The notes under the pieces are model-generated. The model saw only the letters and a program-made list of their open reading frames with translations, did not search any database and had not been told where the DNA came from. A stretch of 64,000 nucleotides of DNA from Adelphocoris suturalis (taxonomy: Eukaryota; Arthropoda; Insecta; Hemiptera; Miridae): contig CM061050.1 of NCBI GenBank assembly GCA_030762985.1, positions 53,168,316-53,232,315 of the forward strand. Direction: 5' to 3'. Below, piece by piece: positions 31,549 through 43,142 of this stretch. Both the position numbers and the translations under genes were made by a program. Numbering within the stretch: position 1 is the first letter of the stretch; each line of letters opens with the position of its first letter.

Positions 31549-32730
31549 CTAGGGGTCATTCTCATTTCATTCGCCGCTTTCATGTCCCCGACGACGAATT
31601 CTCACAATTCCTGACCAAAACTAGCGATTTTGGGGAAAAAAGGGTAGTATAAGTTGGGAGATCAACGAAGTAATAGTTTGACTGCCCAAAATCCCCTTTA
31701 ACCAATACACAGTGATGACGAATGAAACCTGAAATCCTGGAAACTCATGAGTGTTACTGTCCCCTCCTACCTAACACATAAGTAGAAGTTAGGTAGTTAC
31801 GAAACAATGACAATCTAGAACTGGCCAGGGTTACTAGCTGCAGTAAGTTGGTTCCTCTTTATTTAGAGTAAGGATTTACATTTTTAAGATTTTTCCCAAT
31901 CCGTGAAAAACTAGTTTTTCAGCCAGTCCCCCATATCTCTTCTCAATGGGACCTCAGGAGTGTTATCATTTTTGCGATCAAGAAAGCCGATGGAAAATGG
32001 CGGGAAACAGTCAGATGTGAAGGTTATATTGTCCAGTTGAAGATGTGAGACTGTAGTGGAGTGCTTGGAGTTGCAGCAGTTTTTACAGCGAAATAAGCCT
32101 AAAAACATGTCGAGTATTTTTATTTTCAATCATGAGTGTTACACAAATTACGAGTGTTGGTGCTTAAACAAAATAATCCTATATCAACAACCATACTGCT
32201 TGGTGACAGGTTTCAAACAGTAGCCATCCCCGAGTTTTGTCACTTCATCATCCTGTGTGACACCATTTTTATCGGAAATTCTCATGAGTATTACCTCTCA
32301 GGAGTGTGACCAAGGATGGGTAACACTCCTGATATTACGGTAACACTAATAGGGTAACACTCTTGAGATTTAAGTTCAATTACACTGCCTTCAACATGAA
32401 TTCCGTGAAATCTGAATATTATGTTTGAACGTGATTCTTTTGTACTTACTTGAGCCCCGACAACAATTTTGCCAAATCATCCATTTTACAGAAGTCAATT
32501 TTTGAAATCTGGTAACACTCATGAGTTGGTTATCCTGTTTTTTAATACAAAAAAAAAAAAAAAAAAAATAAAATACATCAATAAAAAACACTGTTCATCT
32601 ATGGAACACAAATCTGCAATGTACAATGAGTAGTATTTGCTGACCTCATTTTCGAGCACTTTCATATTTCACGTCACTGAGGTTCTCAAACGCCCCAAAG
32701 CGGCAAATGAAATGAGAATGACCCGTAGCT
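31549..32730. mobile_element. 1.2-kb element with internal GTAACACTCATGAG motif array
   Basis: The ends are inverted repeats of about 30 bp, GGGTCATTCTCATTTCATT then (C/T)GCCGCTTT, at 31554-31582 and 32697-32725. Inside, GGTAACACTCATGAG or close variants appear about nine times in both orientations (about 31746, 31955, 32131, 32280, 32300, 32320, 32338, 32354, 32510). Such subterminal and internal motif clusters are usual transposase binding sites. No coding capacity is seen and no clear target duplication. Confidence 0.7.
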
Positions 32731-33480
32731 CATTCAGTAACCTACCTTGCTATGGGTGTTTTTTTCGTCTTCCTCCACCTCCGGCTGGCTGGGTGTGTAC
32801 AGCCAGCCCACAATCTGGGAACCGAAGTGCTCGATATGAGCCTCCCTCCTCCACAAGTCCATAATGTCTGGGCTGAGTTTGGGGAATATCCTCATTTAGG
32901 CGGAGATAGAGCAATTAGAGGGCAAGTCTCTGCCCTCAAGCCGGCTACCCGGTCAGGCATCTGGAGACGGTGGAGAGTCCAGTCAGATGGTAGTCTCCCA
33001 TCTCAAAACCGGTACCACAGGTTGTTGGGAGCCTCAGGCTATTGGCGCTAAGCAGAAGTGCCACCAACTGCCCCCCTATTGAGGTAAGGTTCTTGGTGGC
33101 AGTGGTTGAGCACACCCCGGCCATGGGGCCCTGGGTGCTTAGGAGTAGAGACTGCATCATCAGGGACTTGAACCCTGGTAATGTATCTCGGCATGTGAGT
33201 TTTGCCATAAACTTGGATACCAGCTTCTTTAGCTGGGAGAACCAGCTAGAAGGTTCACCTCTACCTGCAGTGCCCCGGCAAGCAGGTACCTTGCAAGGAA
33301 ATTTCCGAGCAAGGGCTCCTGAACAGTGAGTCATGCCATTCCTCGTGCCCTGTCTGCTGGGGCGCGAGTTGTGTCTCGATAGCTTGCTGGCAGGGGAGGG
33401 GGGCAGTCCAGGAAGGATTGGCTCTCCTAAACAATTGTCAACCTTCTGTTAGAAGGGGGATTTAAGATCCTACCAAACCT
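32731..33480. other. GC-rich block of unknown origin
   Basis: About 750 bases with clearly higher GC content than the surroundings. Open frames on both strands (32752-33051, 32945-33334, 33042-33329) overlap one another and show no domain. The composition and many GCAGG/CTGGG words would suit a LINE 5' untranslated region or a fragment from another genomic compartment. It ends in GGGGGATTTAAGATCC. Confidence 0.4.
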
Positions 33481-33671
33481 ACTACTGTTGTTTACGGAAA
33501 CTAAACCTACTATTGTACAATCTTAGGAGTGTATAGGATATATATACTTATATATATATACTTTGGCACAGATGTGCGGAGAAAAATAGAACATATATAT
33601 AGATAAATTACAAGGAAACTCACAGTTATTATATTTCGGCTTTTGTCTTTGTCAAATAGGAGAGTATAAAG

Positions 33672-35037
33672 CAGGGGTGCTCAAACGGTCGATCGCGAGT
33701 GCTTTTTGAGTAGATCTCGAGAAGAAAAAATTTTTTAATAAGTAGGTAACTAAACTACAAAAATTTATTACGTAATAACACTGCTTGCAAAAATTGTGAA
33801 TTCCATCTGTGCACGTAGCTTGCAACAGCAGCTCTTTAAGTTGCAGTTGGAAGATAGGGAGTCAGCTGAACACACTGATCTAGTTCTTCACACGGACGTC
33901 AGGTGGTTGAGTCGCGGAAAATTCCTAGAAAGGTTTCAAGAATTATTGCCCGAAATAACAGCTTTTCTAGACAAAAGAGGTGATGACACTGAGATGTTGA
34001 AAAACGAAAAATGGCTGACTGATTTGGCATTTTTGACTGACATCACAATGCACTTAAACACCATTAACTTGGAGCTTCAAGGTAAAGGAAAAACTATTAT
34101 TGAGATGATTAGCGCAGTAAACGCATTCAAAAGTAAATTGCAACTTATGATAGATCAACTGAAAAGAAAGGATCTGAAACATTTTCCGTCTTTGAAAGCA
34201 AGGATTCCTCAGTTGAATTATGATACGTATGAGGCTGAATTATCAAATATTTTGGGACAATTCGAAATGCGTTTTTATGATTGCAGTAAATTGGCAAATA
34301 TAGCATCATTTATGAGTTATCCTTTTTCATGTAAAAACATTGAGGAATTAGCTACTGAAGTAGCAAGTCAGTTTAATATGAACTCATGTTCTGTTGAAAA
34401 TGAGTTGGTGCAGATTATATCAGATATACATCTCAAAGCTACAGCATCTGATACAAATTTCTGGTGTTTCATATCTGAAGATAAATATCCGAATCTAAGG
34501 CAAATCGCCCTTCAACTGACGGCAATGTTTGGGTCAACTTACTTGTGCGAGTCTGCATTTTCTGAAATGAAGATAATTAAGTCAAAATATCGCAATCGAC
34601 TAACTGACAATCATATGTCATCATGCTTGCGATTGGCACTCAGTGGTTACGCACCATCTTATGAAAAGTATGCTGAGGACATGCAGTGCCACGCTTCAAC
34701 ATCCAAAGTCACTCCTTAGTTGAGTTTAACACCATATGTAACTCTTTTGTTTTGCAACAACGAATAAACTCGCAATTTTGAATAACTAGGAGTTTTTTCA
34801 TTGATATTGTAGAGAAGAACTTAAGTAAACCTAACCCAAACCTTGACTAAAATAATGTAAATTGTGCGGAAAGCTAATATCTATATATGCTACGGTACAC
34901 CCTACCTAGGTAGGTAGGGTGTATCGTGTATGTACGACAACCCTGCATCACACATACTTGCAGCCTCTCAGAGTCGATCGTAAGTAGTCTAAAAATATTG
35001 AGGTAGATCGCCAGCAGTTCAAGTTTGAGCACCCCTG
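33672..35037 (+). mobile_element. hAT transposon, 5'-deleted, 1.4 kb
   Basis: The ends are CAGGGGTGCTCAAAC and its reverse complement, flanked by a perfect 8-bp duplication, GTATAAAG (33664-33671 and 35038-35045). Both length and end sequence are classic for hAT elements. The interior encodes the C-terminal half of the transposase, so this is a deletion derivative that could move only in trans. Confidence 0.93.
33796..34719 (+). pseudogene. hAT transposase, C-terminal half
   Basis: A 307-residue uninterrupted frame resembling the GTF2IRD2/ZBED type of hAT transposase. Near the start is DLVLHTDVRWLSRGKFLERF, followed by NEKWLTDLAFLTDITMHLNT and LELQGKGKTI. The C-terminus has the hAT dimerisation block, FGSTYLCESAFSEMKIIKSK then RNRLTDNHMSSCLRLAL. 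The BED zinc finger and the first catalytic region are missing because the element was deleted before the current frame. No stop codons interrupt the remainder, consistent with a recent insertion. The ATG at 33796 is incidental. Confidence 0.88.
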
Positions 35038-35115
35038 GTATAAAGCATGCTTTATACTCTTCTATTACAAAGGCAAAAGCCGAAATATAATAACTGTGAG
35101 TGTCCTTGTAATTTA

Positions 35116-35157
<42 letters not shown>

Positions 35158-35190
35158 CTATTTTTCTCCGCAAATCTGTGCCAAAGTATA

Positions 35191-35753
35191 TTGTTCCTAT
35201 GGAACCGTTTAAAACCATTCAAATCAGTATATATATTAATTGCTATGCAATTCTTAGGCCGACCCCCAATAATTTTTTATGTAACGTCCGGGACGAAATT
35301 AAAGATGATTTTCACGTACTTCAACCGAGTAGTTGAGTAGTTGCTATAGATTGTGTCAAAATTTCAGTGTTTTTCACGTACAACCCAGCCGTTGTTAGGG
35401 GAATGACACTTCCGCAGTTTTCATCGCACAAAAATCGTTCGCCACTCGTTGGAAAGCGCTTGATTTATGTGATAAATGTTCACATTTCAAGCTACCAATT
35501 TCCCTCTCCCTTACGTTAAGTTGATTCAGGCTAAGAATTGGGGTCAGCAGTATAGATATAGATTAGGGGGTCCAGGGGGGCGAAGCCCCCGGCGAGGCGC
35601 GATATATATATATATATATTTATGTGATTATTTACAGATTTCAAATACTTCTTTTAGAAATCAAAGTCGGATTTTGATATTTTATGAAATGTCTAGTTTG
35701 TTGGTGTTAAGAACTTGATTTATGGTACTGATCATTTCCTATTTACACTGTAG
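35191..35753. other. Intron e-f, last part with repeat fragments
   Basis: 35365-35465 is a partial, inverted copy of the GGAACATGC repeat family (ACTCGTTGGAAAGCGCTTGATTTAT). 35566-35601 is a GC-rich palindrome-like word, GGGGCGAAGCCCCCGG, followed by (AT)n. Ends in TTTACACTGTAG, the acceptor of exon f. Confidence 0.5.
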
Positions 35754-35947
35754 GTCCTGGAAAACTTCCTGAAAGCCACAGCACCACTAGCTTGAGCAGT
35801 AAAGTAATGAGCGCAAATATCGGCGGTGGATCAACGAGGATCACCGATCAAGTGATAGAAGAAGTCGACGAACAAGCGACCATCACTTCCATGATGGGCA
35901 AAGCCCCTGAAGTCAGACCAACTGCTCAAAGTTTGTTTATGAATCAG
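35754..35947 (+). CDS. Best: Bestrophin exon f, tail
   Basis: 194 bases, starting in phase 1 after CACTGTAG and ending in phase 0 at CAG/GTAAGT. It encodes GPGKLPESHSTTSLSSKVMS and VIEEVDEQATITSMMGKAPE, ending SLFMNQ. The phase-1 acceptor matches the unusual phase-1 donor of exon e, which supports both. No defined domain; part of the disordered cytosolic tail. Confidence 0.82.
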
Positions 35948-38648
35948 GTAAGTCCTCGAGTCATCCATGTCTTCATCAGTCATCATTATCCTTAGATCTC
36001 CAGGTTTTTTTTAGGAAAATGTTAATAAACTAACTATTTACACTATTGGAATGCCAGCAAGATGGGTTAGGCTCGTTTCACACTTCCCGGCAGCCTGGTA
36101 CTCGGTTTTGTACCCGGCGACGTCACTGGTTTTCCAACTTGTCGTTTTCACATATAGCTGGCAGCCGTTTGCCTGGTTTGTTCTGTTTTCAGTTGCTTCC
36201 TAAATTCCGTGCGTAATGGAACAGAACGTACTAAATTGCTCTAAATCGTACTAAATTAGGGTTGTTAGTGCTTTATCAGCAACAAAAGACAACAAGAAAC
36301 CGCAAAATCCACGATAAAAGACGAGGTGGAGGCATTCCACATACTTTTCAACTAATTCAGAGAAGATGATCAGTTTTAGCGAATTAAAAAAAAAAAAAAA
36401 AAAACACTGCAAATTATTTCACAAAGGTTTATTATTTTTTCAATGGAGTATGATTGTAGTTTTAGTTGGCTTGCGTACGTCATAGGAGTCCAGACTCCAA
36501 GGCGTGTCCTATTTCGAGTTGCCACAACCTATACTTCTATAATTATATACGTATGTTTATATTTCTCGATTTGAGCTCCTATCTATTCAAATAATCATTG
36601 CCTTAATAATATCATTATCTAAGTACGTACGAAAAGTCGAGAGGATTTGTTATTAAATATGCGTAGGCAAAGCATTGGTATTAACACACAAATATGACCT
36701 AGAAAAAAACGTATATTCATGCCTCGAAGGAACATGAAATTCGAACGCAATACAAGTGTTGGAAGTTTTCCACGCCACCCTGGAGGTACTCCCTAGGTCT
36801 CGTTACCTCACAACCGGAGGTTCACCGCCCTATTACGCTTACACTATCATATCACTCATATTTTTCCATCAACATTCATTTGAAAGTTGTGCATTTTGGG
36901 ATGAGTGAATTTCGCCCTTATGAGAATAATAATTATTAGGTTGTGCAGTTGTTGTCGTGCATGATCTGGTCCTAAAGTGTTCTGTTGCGAAGTCCTACTG
37001 CCCATTGTTATCCTAACCGTGGAATATTAGCTTGCGCAGTTGTGTTTGAGCAGTTGAGGAGGCCTCGAAAAAGACACTTTTTCGCCCGTTTTTGGTCCAT
37101 AGCATCTATGCGAGTAAAGCGATCGGGATGGTTAAACGTTAGGACCAACTAGACCCCGAATGGAGTCTATGTGCGAAAGAACGGGTTTTTTAAGTAAATT
37201 CTTAGGCCTTTTATGGCCCGGACAGCGAACGGCGGACGGACATTTCAAATTTGGATTCTACGCACCTTGAAACGTAAAGTGTCAAAGTTTGAGGGGGGGT
37301 TATAAACATTTTTTGCTATACGATCACATAGGCTTATTATTGGAAATAATAAACCAAAAGAGCCATTTAGATGGCTTTGAAATTTTAGAAATCGGTTTGA
37401 AGTGTCAGGGACCCCCTGCAAATCCTGCAAATGCTATAGATATTTCACAGTTGTAAAAATGGATTTGTAGAATGTATTTACATTTACCTAAATTTCATCT
37501 TCAACTAATTGAGATTGAATTTATTACTTCTGTTGCATTCCTGTGTAGTTGGATGACAATTTGCACTATTCTTCACATATATATTCATTATATTCATTCT
37601 TGAGACATTTCTCATACCTATTTAATAAGCAACTTTTATAACTCTCTCTACTCTATAACTTTTGCTATTATATGCTATTAATTTTTTTATAGTGGTTTTT
37701 TGGTTATGTGAATTATTGCATGTTGATTGAATTAGCAACGCAGGATTGAATACATACCTATATTTTTTTCTCATCCAAAAAAATAAAAACGACCACTCCT
37801 GGAACTTATGAAAATTCGTATTCGTAATTTTACAATAAATTTTGAAAAATTGTCATTTTTTGACATGATTTTGACGATTTTGAGATCCCAAACTGTCAAA
37901 ATTTGTTGCTGTCCACTTGTTTTGACTGCATATTCGAGTTCAGCGACCCCAAAAACATAAGTATACGAAGTTTCACAATTTTATAAAGAAGTTTGTAGAA
38001 GTTATACATTCAAAAGTCTGATATTGGCACATAAAAAAACGTATTTCAAAAACCAAAATCGAGCTACCGTCGTAGGTTTTTGTTATGCAAAAAATCTGAA
38101 AAAATTCAGGGGTCATTTTTTTGACATTTTAAATCAAATTTCGGGTGGAGGTCATCAAAATTCCACCTTTCTCAAAATATCGGGCACCCTAATATATATA
38201 TATATATATATTCCTTCATTTTAAATTAATAAAATTTGAGCTTCAACATATTGCTTCAGAACCCAAATTGCGAGACCGTAAAATATTAAATAAAAAGTCA
38301 TGCAGCATTTTAAATAATGGTCTGCTATTCAAAAAATTATTTTGGATTTCTAGCTTTTTCTGAAGTTTTTATTGAGTTTTTGGCACCTATTAATGAAATT
38401 CAAGGACATTTTTCAATACGATTTTGTGCATACATTTTTGAATATTCTAATTTAGGTATAGTTGATGAACTTCATTTGAGTAATATTCCGCTAGAAATGT
38501 AAAATTAACGATTTTTAATCTAATTGGCCATTTGGTGCTTTTAGTTACCTTAAGTATGTAGGTACTCAAAACCATTCCTTTCTTGGGAGTCAACTAACTG
38601 CGATATTTTAGAAATTGGTAATACATTCTTTTACAAATGCAATTACTT
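35948..38648. other. Intron f-g, 2.7 kb without gene
   Basis: No exon seen. At 36069 GGCTCGTTTCACACTTCCCGG looks like one end of a Harbinger-type MITE, but no opposite end was found. An A run lies at about 36387-36404 and (AT)n at about 38190-38211. Other open frames have no domain. Confidence 0.4.
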
Positions 38649-38920
38649 TTTGGTGGTGATGTTAATAGGGACCACAACAATAAATAAGTAATAGAATAGA
38701 TCCGACTCCAATTAGGTAAAAGAATAGGCAAAATATATTTTTGAATTAACGAATACAAACGATCAATATTGTGAAACAAAATCGTGAATTTTAGAAATTG
38801 GCCGAACTCAATAGCAACGAGATTTTTTAAAGACTGAATTGTAAACAATGCTCAACAAAACCTCGAAACCAAAACAGCTGATAATTTTGAAACCAAAAAA
38901 TAACTGTAGCACCCGCTACA
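38649..38920 (-). repeat. 3' LTR of the gypsy element
   Basis: 272 bp; carries TTTTTTAAAGACTG where the 5' LTR has TTTTTGAAAGACTG, the one difference noticed. Near identity implies recent insertion because LTRs are identical when formed. Confidence 0.93.
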
Positions 38921-38921
38921 G

Positions 38922-40322
38922 GAGTCCCCCTTCAGCAAAGGCGACAGTCTTGCGACATGCAGGTACCCGGTCTGTCTCTTGAGATGGCTGGTGATCACAG
39001 GCAGCAATTGCTTGATTTTCTGAGGCCCTGAAAGCCGGCTTGAGCCTGTCTATAGACACGGATATTTCCTTGCCTTTAATCAGCAGCTTGAAAATCTTTG
39101 CATTTCGCTCTTGTACAGGATAAGGACCATCATAAGGTGGTTGCAGAGGACGTCTAACCGTATCGTTACGGACAAACACATGAGAGCATGTAGCCAAATC
39201 TTTGTGAACAAATGTGTTTTTGGCTCCATGAACAGGATTGACCTTATTCGGTCAATCGCCCTGGATATTCTTCCAACGAGGTCCGTTGGATCTTCTGTTG
39301 GCTGTGGAGGTGGTTCCAAAAACTGTCCTGGTAGTCGTAATGATGTCCCATAAACCATTTCAGCAGCTGATCGTTGCAGATCCTCATTTACGGAAGCCCG
39401 TAGACCAAGAAGAACTAAGGGTAGAACATCAACCCAATGGTCTGTAGCATGACACCGTATTGCCGCTTTCAAGCTCCTATGCCAGCGCTCAATCATTCCA
39501 TTTGAAGCTGGATGGAAGGCAGTGGTGTGAACACGTTGAGCTCCAAGCATGCGTGTCAACTCGCGAAACAAGGAAGACTCAAATTGCCGACCCTGATCTG
39601 TGGTGATCCGAAGAGGAGTACCAAACCGACTAATCCATCCTGAACAAAACGCACGAGCAACAGATTCAGCTGTGATATCGCTAATGGGCCAACACTCAGG
39701 CCACCTTGTGTACCGATCAATGCATGTGACACAGTATCGATAACCTTGACTGGATGGAAGTGGACCAATAATGTCAAGATGTACATGGGAAAATCTACTA
39801 TCAGGCGCCGAGAATGAACCAGTTGGGCTTACAGTGTGACGGTGAACCTTGCTTGTCTGACATTTAAGGCATGATTGTACCCAGCTTTTACTGTCCTTGG
39901 CCATCGATGGCCATAAGAAGCGAGAACGAAGAAGCTTCAAGGTACCCCTGATTCCAGGATGTGCTAAGCTATGAACAAGATCAAATGCCACTCGCCGATG
40001 TGTTGGTGTCAGATATGGTCGAACTGTATTATTTGAAGTATCGCAAATTATTGGAGTATTTGAGCCATACATACATATTTTTGCAAATTTGAAAGAGTTA
40101 TCAGCGCTAAGAAGATCTTGAAGTTCTTCATCACTCTCTTGATCTTTTGCTAGTCTCTCCCAATCTATATTATTTGCGGCTACTACTGCCTCAAGACGAG
40201 ACAATGAATCAGCGACAATGTTGTTTTTACCAGAAATGTGTCGAATGTCCGTGGAAAACTGACCAATAAAATCAAGATGACGCAGCTGTCTAGGGCTTGC
40301 CTTTTCCAATTTTTGTTTAAAG
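38922..40322 (-). pseudogene. Gypsy pol, end of RNase H and integrase
   Basis: The main frame (39080-40309) starts in the C-terminal end of RNase H (HISGKNNIVADSLSRL). The integrase follows: an HHCC zinc domain with His at about 113 and 117 and Cys at 147 and 150 (SCLKC), then a DD35E core with Asp 179 (HLDIIGP), Asp 238 (TTDQG) and Glu 274 (NGMIERW), all present at the right spacing. The enzyme joins cDNA ends to the target. Near 39220 a one-base shift moves the C-terminal region into another frame, where it continues as SVSIDRLKPA to 38922. Integrase activity is therefore probably altered or lost. Confidence 0.9.
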
Positions 40323-42516
40323 GCGAAGGTTTGTATCGGAAGTGTTTTATAGCAGCATAAATAGCGAGGAGCTCACGGTCATATGCGCTGTATTTTCGAG
40401 CTGCATCACCCAACTTTTTGGAGAAAAAACTGAGTGGTTGCCACTTTCCATCAACCAATTGCTCAACCACTGCTCCTATTCCTATGTCTGAAGCGTCGAC
40501 ATAAAGTGTGCATGGTACATTAGCGACAGGATGGAAAAGAAGAACAGCGTTGCATAAACTATCTTTACAAGCTTGGAAAGCATTCTGAGAGTCCGGAGTC
40601 CAATTTATCAAAGTTTTATCATTCTTCTTATTACCACTGTGCATAGCATGCAGAATGGCCTGAGCCTGTGCTGCCTTGGGGATGAACCTTCGATAAAAAT
40701 TCAACTTTCCTAAGAAGCGACGAAGCTCAGCTACAGTTTTAGGAAGAGGAATATTTTTTATTGCGGCAACTTTGTCTGGTAGAGGCTTTGTACCATCTTT
40801 GTTCACAAGATATCCTACGAATCGAACTTCGTTTTGCCCAAATACGCTCTTGGTAGTATTGATGACAACACCATATTCCCTAAAACGGTCTAACAGCATA
40901 CGTAGGTGCTTCAAATGTTCCTCCTCGCTGCTAGAAGCGACAAGACAATCGTCTAGGTATGGATAACAAAAATCGAGGCCCCTAACAACTTCATGAATGA
41001 AACGTTGAAAACTTTGAGCAGCATTACGAAGTCCGAAAGTCATGCATGGAAATTCAAATAGACCAAATGGAGTTGCTATAGCAGTTTTTTCTATGTCTTC
41101 TGGCTCCATTGGAATTTGGTGGTATGCTCGAACTAAATCAATAGTACTGAAGATCGTACACCCCACAAGGTTGTTGCACATATCCTGAATATTAGGTAGA
41201 GGATAACGATCTGGTACTGTCACAGCGTTCAACGCTCGATAATCGCCACAAGGACGCCACTCCCCATTTTTCTTGGGTACCATGTGCAGAGGGCTCGACC
41301 AACTACTTTTTGAGGGACGACAAATACCTTGTTCCATCATGTAGGAAAATTCCTTTCGTGCAATGGTCTCCTTCTCAGGAGAAAGGCGACGAGGTTTAGC
41401 AGCAACCGGTGGACCAACAGTAACGATGTGGTGTGTCACCGAATGCTTGGGAACTACCTTGCCTACAGAGGTTGGGTTGGTAATGTCGGAATATTGTGAA
41501 AGGAGGTCTTGATATGTTGATCCTAAGTCAGGAGAGACTGTAGACACCGTGAAATGATGAACACGTCTAAGAGTCCCAATGGTATGGAGAGAGGTGAGAC
41601 TATCAACAAGGCGACAACCTTTTAAATCCACAAGGAGTCCAAAATGTTTCAGGAAATCAGCACCAACGATGGGTCGGTCAACATCAGCAATTATAAATGA
41701 CCATCTAAACGAACGCCTCAGACCAAAATCAATTTCTACAATTTTGTTTCCATACGTGTGAATAGTAGAACCATTAGCAGCATACAAACGAAAATCTGAG
41801 GGAAGAGGTTTTTTAAGTCGATTTGCGGGAGGAATTACGGAAATATCGGCGCCAGTGTCGACCAAGTAACGGCAACCAGATTTCTTGTCTGAAACAAATA
41901 GGCGACTATTAAATTGGGCCGCAGCTTCATCCGTAGTCGCTCCTAGCGACGGCCCGGTGTTTTCCGCTGCAGTAAAGCTGGCAGATCTGTAAGTACATGG
42001 TAAATAGCATGTATAAGCCTTATCTCCATACTTTTGATGTGGCTTACAAACACCATTGACATGAGATCTCAATCGTGAGCCAGGCGATTTTGATCTCCCC
42101 CTTTTACGAGGTAGAGTACCATCGTACCGAGATTGTGAAGTGTTTTCTAACTTATCTAGCCTATGCAATATGGCGTTCAATTTGTCTGATAATTGCTCGA
42201 TTGCACCGTCGTGAGCAACATGTGAATGGTGACTGGTGCTGGTATGTACTTGCGGATCATTATTTGAGCTAACAACATTAACACTTGGAGCAGAGGTGAT
42301 CTCATAAATTTTATCAGCCATAGTTGCCAATTTAGCTAAATCATCAGAACTACAGGCTAAAATTGCTTGAACTTGTGTTGGTAACCGCTGTAGCCACAAA
42401 GATTTTAAAATTGAGTCACTTACCCGACCAGCAGAAAGGTCACGCATTTCCCTCAGCAGTTGAGTAGGACGCTTGTCACCAAGTTCAATCTCACTCAGTA
42501 GCTTACGGAGTTGCAT
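40314..42516 (-). pseudogene. Gypsy gag end, protease, reverse transcriptase, RNase H
   Basis: One 777-codon frame (40183-42516). Residues 1-130 are the C-terminal half of a capsid-like Gag, followed by a modified zinc-knuckle region (CKPHQKYGDKAYTCYLPC at about 157). The aspartic protease has DTGAD at 220-224. The reverse transcriptase has RPCGDYRALN at about 421, the first catalytic Asp in STIDLVRAYHQIP (460) and YLDD at 520-523. RNase H begins with YVDASDIGIGAVV and a DRELLAI stretch. Directly after IKHFRY (about 40330) the coding sequence jumps: about 15-17 residues with the TDH motif are deleted and the frame shifts, so the last part of this open frame is out-of-frame translation. Confidence 0.92.
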
Positions 42517-42835
42517 CTCCTCGGAGTCTGTGAACTGCTCCTCGAGACCGACGTAAGGAACCGTACATGTCCTGAGTGGGAGGGTTGAGTATGATATCGC
42601 TCACTTGAGCCAAAACATCACTGGATATTGCGCCAACGAGGGTATGGTACTTCGTAGAATCGCTCGTGATGCCCGCATTGTGGAACTGTGATTCAATCTG
42701 TCGAAACCAGAGTCGCGGATTGGCCTTCCAAAAAGGTGGAATCTTGATGGACACTCTTCCAATCTGCGGGGCCTGCTCGACTTGTGCTGGTACATTACCG
42801 AGAAGCAAATTTGGATCCGGTTCGGCCATAGTCAA
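42503..42835 (-). pseudogene. Gypsy gag, N-terminal part
   Basis: Starts at the ATG of MTMAEPDPNLLLGN and reads IKIPPFWKANPRLWFRQIES, the beginning of insect gypsy-type Gag that packages element RNA in virus-like particles. The frame is lost near 42550 by a one-base shift; the neighbouring frame carries on with the Gag C-terminal half. The start lies 14 bases from the primer site. A programmed frameshift is unlikely here because Gag is normally continuous at this point. Confidence 0.85.
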
Positions 42836-42866
42836 TTTTGCCTAAATAGCGTATCGGGGTCACCAG

Positions 42867-43138
42867 TTTGGTGGTGATGTTAATAGGGACCACAACAATA
42901 AATAAGTAATAGAATAGATCCGACTCCAATTAGGTAAAAGAATAGGCAAAATATATTTTTGAATTAACGAATACAAACGATCAATATTGTGAAACAAAAT
43001 CGTGAATTTTAGAAATTGGCCGAACTCAATAGCAACGAGATTTTTGAAAGACTGAATTGTAAACAATGCTCAACAAAACCTCGAAACCAAAACAGCTGAT
43101 AATTTTGAAACCAAAAAATAACTGTAGCACCCGCTACA
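42867..43138 (-). repeat. 5' LTR of the gypsy element
   Basis: 272 bp direct copy of 38649-38920; promoter side for minus-strand transcription. The primer site follows after one base. Confidence 0.93.
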
Positions 43139-43142
43139 ACTT

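Larger units (their letters stand above)
33557..35190. mobile_element. Palindromic element split by a hAT transposon
   Basis: Left arm 33557-33671 and right arm 35038-35190 are inverted copies: TATACTTTGGCACAGAT, CGGAGAAAAATAGAAC, TAAATTACAAGGA, CTCACAGTTATTATATTTCGGCTTTTG and GAGAGTATAAAG recur reversed on the right. The right arm has a longer (AT)n inside (about 35116-35153). The hAT copy at 33672-35037 inserted within a base or two of the symmetry centre, and the GTATAAAG it duplicated is part of the stem. Confidence 0.8.
38649..43138 (-). mobile_element. Ty3/gypsy LTR retrotransposon, young but broken
   Basis: Direct repeats of 272 bp (38649-38920 and 42867-43138) differ, as far as I can see, at one base. 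On the minus strand they begin TGTAGCGGGTGCTACAG. ACTT flanks both sides (38645-38648, 43139-43142), a 4-bp duplication usual for Ty3/gypsy. If LTRs are taken as ending in canonical CA they shrink by two bases and the duplication no longer fits. A primer site TGGTGACCCCGATACGC lies one base inside the 5' LTR (42849-42865) and a purine tract near 38921-38935. Gene order is gag-protease-RT-RNase H-integrase; no envelope gene. Three frame breaks inactivate it. Confidence 0.95.

Noticed and set aside
40183..42835. Programmed frameshift between two gypsy open frames
   Set aside because: The shift falls in the middle of Gag, where relatives read continuously, and two further breaks elsewhere point to decay.
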